Shown one piece after another: positions 56,401 through 64,000 of a stretch of DNA of 64,000 nucleotides. Every line of letters begins with the position of its first letter. Positions within the stretch are counted from its first letter, which is position 1. The stretch is from Scolanthus callimorphus (taxonomy: Eukaryota > Cnidaria > Anthozoa > Actiniaria > Edwardsiidae), in NCBI GenBank assembly GCA_033964015.1, contig CM066923.1:9165978-9229977 (forward strand). Direction: 5' to 3'. The notes under the pieces are model-generated. The model did no database searches, was not told the origin of the DNA, and saw only the letters and a list, made by a program, of their open reading frames with translations. The translations under genes were made by a program, and so were the position numbers.

Positions 56401-59400
56401 TGTTACTGTTGTGTCTCTATTGTGGTGTAGGTACCAGATAAATGCCGAGACGGGACTTTCCATCCTCTACAATGACATATCACCACTTGAGAATCATCAT
56501 GCCTCGACCGCCTTCGACATACTCTCACAGGTAATTTAACCCGTAAGTAGTATAGGAGGGAATATTTGATGAGCTTGATGACGTCATATTCCTTTGTTCT
56601 CGGTAACAATGAGAATCGTCATGCCTCAACGGCCTTCGACATACTCTCACAGGTAATTTAACCCGTAAGTAGTATAGGAGGGAATATTTGATGAGCTTGA
56701 TGACGTCATATTCCTTTATTCTCGGTAACAATGAGAATCATCATGCCTCGACGGCCTTCGACATACTCTCACAGGTAATTTAACCCGTAAGTAGTATAGG
56801 AGGGAATATTTGATGAGCTTGATGACGTCATATTCCTTTGTTCTCGGTAACAATGAGAATCGTCATTCCTCAACGGCCTACGACATACTCTCACAGGTAA
56901 TTTAACCCATAAGTAGTATAGGAGGGAATATTTGATGAGCTTGATGACGTCATATTCCTTTGTTCTCGGTAACAATGAGAATCATCATGCCTCGACGGCC
57001 TTCGACATACTCTCACAGGTAATTTAACCCATAAGTAGTATAGGAGGGAATATTTGATGAGCTTGATGACGTCATATTCCTTTGTTCTCGGTAACAATGA
57101 AAATCATCATGCCTCAACGGCATTCGACATACTCTCACAATGAACTTCTTCCGCTACTCTTCCCTTGGGTAATGGATCTTTTTAATGAAATGTGGTTGAT
57201 TTCTGCCTTGAGTGGCACTTTAACGAGCGACATTTGCAGTGAAGTAACATGCACTGTGGGAGCATTTCTCAAGATTTGTTTTACATATAAAAGTGTCAGC
57301 CTCTCGACCGATCTGAAATTCTCCAGTTATTTAGACCCTAGTATGAACAGAAGGTCGTTTGTCTTCTTTTTCAGCCTGAGTATAACATCTTTGGGAATCT
57401 ACCGCCGGAAATGTTTAAAAAGATTCGACAGGTAAGCTCATGAGAAACAGAGAGTTTGGAATCAAAATGTGGAAGCATGGGTGGCGCAGCGTCTACGGCG
57501 CTTGCCTCTCACCTCTGTGTACAGCCGGGGCAGTTTTTCTCTGCTGTTTCGAACTTTTTGTTCATCTTGGGTTAAAGTAAATCGTCATTTCTCCTGTGTT
57601 TCATGTCTTTATCAGTCTTTAGGATGAGACAATAAACCGAGGTTCCGTCTTTCAAACCACTCACTACATTTAACCAGAACTTGAGGGACGCTAAAAATCA
57701 CACAGTACCCACCATATATCTAACAACCACTCATGATTGTAAACTGCTTTGTATAAATCGCACTCCTCATCTAAGTGATCAGACATGTCCACATCTGTCA
57801 CACGAAATTTCTGCAGAAACCCGTCCATGGGTAAAGCTGAATTTCCCAAGGCACACGCATGGGAAGTGTTCGGAATTCACATCGATGCAATGGGAAATCC
57901 GAACACTTCCCATTCTTATACCATGGGAAATTCAGCTTTTCCCATGGATGGGTTTCTGCAGAAATTCCCTGTGTGTCAACCGCATTCGAACATTCATATG
58001 GATATTTGCGGTATACAAGTGCTTAAATATATTTTGATTTACCCTTCTTTTCATATAGGAGGTTATTATGGTAATTCTAGCTACAGATATGGCGAGGCAT
58101 AGTGAAATTGTAGAGAACTTCAGAAGCAAACTGGGCACGTTTGATTTCAAAAACGTAGAGAACCTGAACTCTGTAAGTTAACGGCTCGTCGTTTGTCATT
58201 AAATCATTTAATTAATGGACGGTTTGCAAAATGACGCCTTAAGGCCGGTTTACACTTGCGATTTTTGTTGCATTTGTAGCGGCGATTTTTCTCGTGCGAG
58301 TTGCAATTCCAACTCTCTAGTGTAAACGAGATGCAAATCCGGTGCGATTTCTGTGCCTCTTTTCTTCAAATCGCATGAAGTTGCAAAGAGTTTTGAACAT
58401 GTTTGAAATCTCCGCGACATCACGAGACAAAAATCGCGGCAGAACACGCCGAGTTGCACCTAGCCTACATTAGTGATTTTGAGTTGACGCGTACATGCGA
58501 GAAAGATCGCCGCGACTCGCGTGACAAAAATTGCAGCAAAAACTGCAAGTGTAAACGGGCCTTTAAACGTATACCGTTAAACTATTTTGTTGTATAGGAT
58601 CATGAAAGAAATCATTTTTTGAGAAATGTGACGTATATCGACAAGTGTTCGAGTTTCGTTTTGACTGTTCCTTTGTCTGAAAAGGCTCATAACGTTGTCA
58701 AGGAAGTTTTGAAAATCACGAGCTTTTTCTTTTTCACAACATTACGAACTCCACTTGTCAACATATTTATCAGATACTAAAACAAACGTGAGAACTTATC
58801 GACAAAAGTATAACCGCTCCATACTCAATTGGATAGCGCAGTATCAGCGATCCACTGTACAGATTCAGAATATTTCATGTGACATAGTGACATAGCCCAT
58901 TGGAATCGTCCAATCAAATGCGTTCCTTGTTTTTCAGCTGAAGATGATCCTCGTAAAATGTTGCGATATCTCAAATGAGGTACGACCCGTGGAGGTGGCT
59001 GATCCTTGGGTGGACTGCCTACTCGAGGAATACTTCATGCAGGTCAGTGTCGCGAATGTCTTGACCTTATAACCTCAATGACGTCATCATGTAACGTCAT
59101 GAATGACAGATATTGTCGATGCAGTGATATGAATTCAAAGGCAAGAGTTCTTGATTCTGAGTTCATTCCTCTTTTGTCGTAAGGCGTGTTATTTTTAGCC
59201 TCATTATATCACTCGTATCGAAATATTTGGCCTTATTAGCTATTATAATATAGCTACGATATAACGCGCGCTCTGATTGGCCCAAACCTATGCTCTATTA
59301 CACCGATAAAGTAATGGTTCTCCCCCGCTATATCATAAAAGCATTAGAGCACAACTTTCTATGACTTTATCGGCAAATAGAGCACTTGTGATGTTGGGAG

Positions 59401-62400
59401 AGACACTCGAAACGTTCTCGTGTCTCTCCCAACATCACGCGTGCTCTATTGCGCCGATAAAGTCATAGAAAGTTGTGCTCTAATTCTTAAATAAAGCCAG
59501 CCTTTTTAACATAGCCCAAGACCTACCACATTAAACATTTACAGTATAGTTGTTCAACGGTAGACCGATTCCAGGCTAGAATGTCAATTTGAATCACAAT
59601 AGAGCGAGGAACTGTGAAAAGGACTATTAGGGTCTATTCACATGAGGGAGGGTGCCCCTAGGTAGTAGGTTTACCCTACCTGGTATTGTAGCCCTTCATC
59701 TTTGTTAAACCCCGTTCGTTTCACATGATAGGTAGGGCGACCCTAGACGTATGGTCTAGGCCTTAGAGTCGCTTCGAATCGAATGCATTTGCTATTTCAA
59801 AGTGTAATGCGGTGGCTTTTTCTCAACTAACTTTTATACGCCAAACAGACTTACAAATGCTGCTCTTTGTTCGTTTGTCTGTTCAGAGTGATCGCGAGAA
59901 GGCGGAAGGTCTACCCGTGGCTCCGTTCATGGATCGAGACAAAGTCACAAAACCGACAGCCCAGATTGGATTCATCAAGTTCGTGCTCATCCCATTGTTT
60001 GAGCTTTTGAGTAAGGTTAGTTCGAAAAGGCGTCTGTCTTGAACACCATTTTCGTTTGAATTCGTGGACCATTCATTCTTGCCTTCAATACCTCAATATC
60101 ATGGACTCTGGTCAAATGGGCCCCTTACTGTTGCAAATACGAGCAACCCCTCCCGAAATGGCGCCTGTTATTATGGACGGTATCTAAGGCTGGGGTCAAA
60201 GGAGTTCAACATGTAAGGCCAGTTAACAAAAAAGGTGTCCAGTAGCTCCTTTTTGTGCTTACCGACCTTATCTTGTGAAAGCACTAAACTAAAATCGCAA
60301 TCCAATTCCATCCTCTTGATAAAAGATAAAAACACTATAGATTTGTATTTATTTAACAGTTAAAAGGTCCTTTAACAAACCCGGACTGTTATTTTGATTA
60401 TTCCCGGTAAACTGAATTGTATTTTTGGTGATTAGAATTAGACTTATTTTTGACAGGTGGTACAAAAATTAAGCGTGCGAGTGCTCCTTTAAATGCTGGC
60501 GTTAGGGCTTGAGCTGGGTGTGTTAGCTCTGTGCAGGCGCCCCCAATTCAGGACAAGGCTTAAGAGAGCAACCTCGTGGGTTATTTTCAAGATGGCAGTT
60601 GTGGTCGAGCACAAGACCCTGGAGGTCACATGAGTCACGTGACCGTTTCGAAACAAAGGACAACCTCGTTCCCATGTCCTCAAACAGTGGTCACGTGACT
60701 CAGCCTCCTCCAGGGTCTTAGACCAACCGCCATCTTGAAAATTGCCCACAAGACCATGGGGGCGAGGTTGGCTTAAGGGGTTTCCCTAATTCAGGACAAG
60801 GGCCTGCCGGTAACGTGAGACCCGACAGGGAGCCAAAAATGCCTGCCGCATATAGAAGCAACAGGACTTACCTTAAAGGCTATAAGCCCTAGGTGCATGT
60901 GAATAGATGAGAATACCACCACAGACCAACTCCCCTGACAGCACTCTAGCTTGCCATTTGAATCCTGGTAAAGCAAGATCAACAACGGTTCATTATCGAG
61001 GTTCAGTAACAGTGAGCGTAGTCATACAGTATTCTGAACCGCGTTGATAGACATCATATAACCTATTATTCTGTAATCTTCACGGAGTTACCTTGCCATT
61101 TATTTAAAAGAAATGCTATTTAAACTTGTTGGGGGTCGGCACTTTGGCACTTTGGCCGTAGACTGAAAATTCTCGACTTCATTCTGTTGAGTTATAAATC
61201 TATAATTGCGAATTCAAGCGTGAAAGTGGGAGGTCTTATCCTTTTTAACCGGAACCTCGTGTTTAAAATGTCTGTTTTCTTTCGAACTAGCTGTTTCCTC
61301 AGATTGACAGGGTGATGGTAACACCATTACGCCGAGCCCTCGACCATTATGAGAAGAAGCGAATTGAGGAGGAAGAGTTGAGAAAGGGGATCAAGGAACG
61401 ACACAGCAGCGACGAAACTGAAGGCCATCGCTCGAGGTCACTAAATAGTTCGAGGTTTGTCGGTAATTCTCATTTTACTAAGCAATGAGAGAAGAATCCT
61501 TAAAGGGATGAAGAACTTCGCGAGTGAACTCAAAGCGCGAGGGAACTCAGCGCGACCGCTAGACAAGAAGAGTTGGAGGACCAACTTTTCAATTTATCAC
61601 CATTCAAATTCTCTTTGCCAACGGGGCAAATCTTGTGTTGTAGTAGTTCCCTTCGCGGCAGAACACGTATTGGACGGAATTTTGTAAGACTATGTGTCGC
61701 TGATTTTCTCTGTTTGTATAGAACTTTGGGGGAAGTCCTGTAAGACTATTAGGTTGCAACTTTTGCTTCAACTGAGTAAAGTTCAAAAAAATGTACGAGG
61801 GCGTGGCAACGTAATGTAAAATTTTAAACCGCACCGGGGGGTTGAGGACCTATGGAAAATTTTACCAGGGGAGTTGTATTGGACACTGGAAATTCCAAAG
61901 GGGGAGGGGTAAAAAGGTGACTTTCCAGGTTTTTTTTTTTCAGGGGTATTTTGCCGGGGAAAAAAAATGGAAATTACAGGGGAGAGGGTCCTTTTGAGGT
62001 TGGAAATTCCATGGGAGGGAGGTTGTTTCACGAGTGGAAATTCCAGGGGAGGGGGTCTTTTTAAGGGAGGTCTTCAACCCCCCCCCCCCCCCCCCCCCCC
62101 GTGCGGTTTAAAAATGCAATCAGCCTTTACAAGACGCTGATTTTCTCTGTACATACTTTTGCTTCATTGAAGGATTCCACCTATAAGCGCGCGCGTTCTT
62201 CTTCACTCAGAAATGCCCAAGCCGTGTCCCACGACTACCAGAATGCAGCGCGCGCTTTTTTAACAGTTTGTTCGACAAATGTCCCACATCTACCGACATG
62301 CAGCGCGCGCGTGCGTTATAGCTGGACTCCTCCATTGAGCAAAGGTTAAACGAATGTATAAGGGCGTTTCTAAAATACAAGGCTTTTTACGTGAAAGCAA

Positions 62401-63050
62401 AAAGTTTTTCCGTAATCTTTCAAATGTTCCATCCCATACATATTTCATAATAATGTACCACTGCCATTGCTCGTCTTCGGCGTCGTGAGCTCCGCTGTGA
62501 AAACCTGTTTTTTTTCGACCAGGAATGCAGAGCCAACCGCACGTGATTTTCTCCCTGGCGCCCGGCCCAATGCGCCTGACCTAAACGAGGAACCGCAGAC
62601 CGTTAATAACAAGGAGTATCGTGTTCATGAGCAAGGTCAGAATAATATGGCGACAGAAAAACAGGTAATAAGAACTGGTAAATCCGTTTTTTTGGGGGGG
62701 GTTTGATCGAAAGGAGATTATCGAGGCTCCTTGATAAAATCCGAAATGTCACCAAATTAATTTTCAGAATTGCGCACAAAATCTCATTAATGGGAAACTA
62801 ACTTTCTTTGTCACTCTCTCTTTTTTGTATGTTTGATATCTAGGGTTTAATTGCACCCAATGCGTCCGAAAAAGTTCGGACTGAAACAAAAACTGTCATA
62901 AAATGGGAGCAAAGAGACATTTTGAAAATCGCTGGCCAAATCTTGGAGTCTACCTTGATACGATTGAGTGGTTCTATTGGTTCTGACGGATTAAAATTTA
63001 CCCAAACGAGAAAATATTTTTTCATAAATAACAGTCCGTGTCATTATTAA
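47403..63050 (+). CDS. PDE9A: PDE9A-type high-affinity cGMP 3',5'-cyclic phosphodiesterase
   Basis: Hydrolyses cGMP. Twenty exons: 47403-47477, 47555-47625, 48649-48726, 50001-50047, 50148-50202, 51574-51644, 52515-52593, 52804-52888, 52986-53060, 54120-54206, 54868-54939, 55700-55814, 56431-56530, 57375-57431, 58059-58173, 58938-59042, 59887-60015, 61303-61454, 62523-62664 and 62844-63050 (TAA). About 638 residues against 593 in human PDE9A. The N-terminus has the PDE9 fold (KLYLVMDGR), then a coiled region. Catalytic marks: [53 protein letters not shown] and [13 protein letters not shown] with the invariant Gln. AATAAA lies at 63053-63058. Oddities: two GC-AG introns, a one-base phase mismatch before exon 12, and an extra T in exon 15 causing a premature stop. 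Confidence 0.93.
47972..48104. mobile_element. MITE, CACAGGGAATTTCTGCAGAAA family, copy 2
   Basis: Shortened copy in PDE9A intron 2; it retains both ends (ACGAATTTCTGTAGAAATCC, GGTTCTGCAGAAATTCCCTG). Confidence 0.8.
48960..49160. mobile_element. CATTCTC palindromic MITE in PDE9A intron 3
   Basis: Termini CATTCTC and GAGAATG, flanked by GCGCATGCG and GCGCTTGCG (8 of 9 identical). It is inserted in another inverted-repeat element (48779-49190, ends near GTGGATTACACACG and CAGTGTGTAAACCAGCAC). Confidence 0.85.
49382..49399 (+). repeat. Poly-C run
   Basis: Run of about 18 C in a PDE9A intron, within GGGGGACCGTGCCCC sequence. Confidence 0.85.
49663..49875. mobile_element. MITE with AGACCCCTTTCACACGAGAC termini
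   Basis: AGACCCCTTTCACACGAGAC pairs with GTCTCGTGTGAACGGGGTCT at the right. The interior repeats GGTACCGGTAC-type palindromes. Confidence 0.85.
50226..51035. mobile_element. Inverted-repeat element carrying an ATGATGAGAGTT minisatellite
   Basis: The left end GCGGGATCAAACGGTGATGA is matched inverted by TCATCACCGTTTGATCGCGC at the right. Between about 50230 and 50750 there are six or so units of about 76-80 bp made of GATCAAACGATGATGAGAGT, TGATGAGAGCTAATGAGAGT and CTCATCTACTCTCACGAGAA. It lies in the first GC-AG intron of PDE9A. Confidence 0.85.
52280..52422. mobile_element. MITE, CACAGGGAATTTCTGCAGAAA family, copy 3
   Basis: Contains GGGAAAAGCTTAATTTCCCA and its inverse, but the left terminus is eroded. 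Located in the second GC-AG intron of PDE9A. Confidence 0.75.
52667..52740. mobile_element. Small MITE with ACCTCTATTAAGCGGCCA termini
   Basis: ACCTCTATTAAGCGGCC and TTAATAGAGGT, with a second inner GGCCGCTTAATAGAGGTTAG block. Confidence 0.75.
53299..53665 (+). repeat. Six-copy 61-bp tandem repeat
   Basis: Unit includes CACTTTGACGTCGCGGGCGT, then TTTGAACATGTTCAAA (a 16-bp perfect palindrome), then GTTCACTGCGATACCATGGA. It lies inside a larger inverted-repeat element (about 53236-53720) in PDE9A intron 9. Confidence 0.93.
54638..54786. mobile_element. MITE with TAGAGCAGACATCGTATGAC termini
   Basis: TAGAGCAGACATCGTATGAC at the left and GTCATACGAAATCTGCTCTA at the right. The CGGCACTTTTCAG arms pair. 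The ends resemble the GATTTCATATGACTG family. Confidence 0.85.
54973..55147. mobile_element. MITE with GGGCGTAGCCAGG termini and CAC repeat
   Basis: GGGCGTAGCCAGGGGGGAGG at the left and TTCCTGCCTACGCCCC at the right, with a poly-C/CCA repeat at 55095-55127. Confidence 0.75.
56492..57140 (+). repeat. 122-bp tandem array containing the end of PDE9A exon 13 and its splice donor
   Basis: Copies of the last 39 nt of exon 13 begin at 56492, 56614, 56736, 56858, 56980 and 57102. Copies 1-5 keep the donor CACAG|GTAATT; copy 6 reads CACAATG and has lost it. Each 39-nt block encodes [13 protein letters not shown] or a close variant in frame. Each unit ends with TTCCTTTGTTCTCGGTAACA then ATGAG, which could act as a weak acceptor. 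Confidence 0.95.
57477..57560 (+). mobile_element. tRNA-derived SINE-like fragment
   Basis: GGGTGGCGCAGCGTCTACGG followed by CGCTTGCCTCTCACC resembles the A-box region of tRNA-derived SINEs common in marine invertebrates. The B-box is degraded. Located in PDE9A intron 14. Confidence 0.5.
57801..57973. mobile_element. MITE, CACAGGGAATTTCTGCAGAAA family, copy 4
   Basis: Near full-length palindrome in PDE9A intron 14. TGTCA occurs directly on each side (57796-57800 and 57974-57978), a possible 5-bp target duplication. Confidence 0.85.
58241..58563. mobile_element. MITE with AAGGCCGGTTTACACTTGC termini
   Basis: AAGGCCGGTTTACACTTGC at the left pairs with GCAAGTGTAAACGGGCCTT at the right. The interior has GCGATTTTTGTTGCA-type arms and the GAACATGTT motif near 58397. 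Confidence 0.85.
59262..59500. mobile_element. Palindromic element, AGCTACGATATAACGCGCGC family
   Basis: Multiple inverted arms: TCTATGACTTTATCGGC and GCCGATAAAGTCATAGA; GTTGGGAGAGACACTCGAAA and TCGTGTCTCTCCCAAC. Located in PDE9A intron 16. Confidence 0.8.
60560..60777. mobile_element. Palindromic element with CAACCTCG / CAAGATGGC arms
   Basis: TTATTTTCAAGATGGCAGTT and AACCGCCATCTTGAAAATTG pair; AAGACCCTGGAGG and CCTCCAGGGTCTT pair. The direct repeat AATTCAGGACAAGG lies on both sides (60545 and 60788), possibly an older host sequence. Confidence 0.75.
61818..62125. mobile_element. MITE, GGTTGAGGACC / GGAATTTCCA family, copy 2
   Basis: TTTAAACCGCACCGGGGGGT at the left, and a C run then GTGCGGTTTAAAAATGCAAT at the right. 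GGAAATTCCA-type repeats inside. Located in PDE9A intron 18. Confidence 0.85.
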
Positions 63051-63331
63051 TAATAAATAAAGATATAAAATTTATTTTCTTGTGGCTTGCAATTTTTGGA
63101 AAAAGACCTTGTCAACTTTTCCCCATATTCTGCTGTTTCAGAGCATTTAGAGCATGCCTGCTCTGCTGGAAGATTTACGTGTACCTTTTTGACAGTAGAG
63201 AAAAATGAAATTTGTGATGTATCTGAGAATTAGCTGTAAAGAAGCACGCAAAATTTCCAAGCACTTCTGTAATTTCTTGCCAGCAAAGTTGAGGAAGAAA
63301 GTTCCCCAGCAAGAGGTTACACTTTTTGACA

Positions 63332-63507
63332 CACAGGGAATTTCTTCAGAAAGCCATCCATGGGAAAAGCTGAATTTCCCAAGGCACACGCATGGGAAGT
63401 GTTCGGAATTCACAAGGATAGCCATGGGAAATCCGAACACTTCCCATTCTTCCACCATGGGAAATTCAGCTTTTCCCATGGATGGGTTTGTGCAGAAATT
63501 CCCTGTG
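63332..63507. mobile_element. MITE, CACAGGGAATTTCTGCAGAAA family, copy 5
   Basis: Most complete copy: CACAGGGAATTTCTTCAGAA at the left, GTGCAGAAATTCCCTGTG at the right, palindromic interior. Downstream of PDE9A. Confidence 0.88.
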
Positions 63508-63776
63508 ACAGCCAGCAGTGAAACGGGTAAACAACAGGTTTTCTGAGAAACAGTTCCTTGCTGCGATTTTCATTATTCTGCGAACTCCACTGCGTTTTGG
63601 CTTCCGTCAATCAAGTCTGCAAAACCTTTTAAAACAGGCGGATTTTCGTTTGCATTTTATGGTTGAACTAGACGCATAACTGCGTGAACTTGGGCTTCTG
63701 TCTATATCTAAACAGAGCCGAATTTATGACTCGGGCTCTTCCTGCGGAAGCCCGAGTAAATAGCTAGTCCTTAGAA

Positions 63777-63996
63777 CATTCTCTTACCCAGACCTCCCCG
63801 GCTCGTCTCCTCGCGGGGAAGGCTCTGGTGACAGACACTGACGCATGCGCGAGATTTGATACAGAGCCGTTGAAGAGAGATATTTATGCGCATGCAAGAA
63901 CGTTTAAAACCAGCCAATCAGCAAAGGTCCTCAAATGGATGTCACCAGAGCCTCCCCTGCGAGGAGACGAGCCGGAGAGCTCTGGGTACGAGAATG
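63777..63996. mobile_element. CATTCTC palindromic MITE at the window edge
   Basis: Termini CATTCTC and GAGAATG. The left flank is GTCCTTAGAA, and the four bases left at the window end are GTCC, the expected start of the right-hand target duplication. Confidence 0.85.
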
Positions 63997-64000
63997 GTCC

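Overview
This window is anthozoan-like eukaryotic DNA. Genes are intron-rich, intergenic regions and introns are packed with short palindromic (MITE-like) elements, and several genes are typical of sea anemones and corals: a cnidarian-type opsin, a secreted PAN/EGF/fibrinogen-like protein resembling coral skeletal-matrix proteins, and standard metazoan single-copy genes. A stony coral or close relative is likely, but I infer this from family content only.

Layout. (1) 68-3929 (+): the 3' two-thirds of U2AF1 (U2AF 35 kDa subunit), with two alternative copies of the exon encoding the second zinc finger. (2) 5774-6068 (-): the last two exons of an unrecognised charged, helical protein. (3) 10850-17707: a complete 6.9-kb DNA transposon with inverted termini and a three-exon gene for a protein of about 1514 residues, containing an XPG/FEN-like nuclease motif set and a Cys-rich tail (Academ-like). 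(4) 22364-25600 (+): a two-exon opsin with the retinal lysine but without the usual GPCR activation motifs. (5) 27942-35220 (+): a secreted PAN-EGF-fibrinogen-like protein in six exons. (6) 39751-43231 (-): TMEM192. (7) 43551-46851 (+): PPOX, head-to-head with TMEM192 across a short shared promoter region. (8) 47403-63050 (+): PDE9A-type cGMP phosphodiesterase in 20 exons, with two successive GC-AG introns, a six-copy tandem array of an exon end plus its splice donor, and two apparent one-base indels.

The genes do not form a pathway. They are unlinked housekeeping or signalling genes; opsin and PDE9A could both bear on cyclic-nucleotide signalling, but nothing in the sequence links them. The remainder is repeats: at least a dozen inverted-repeat families, several with recognisable 8-10 bp target duplications, nested insertions and empty-site comparisons inside the window, plus minisatellites and long G/C homopolymers. 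I see no LTR element, reverse transcriptase, rRNA, convincing intact tRNA or CRISPR array.
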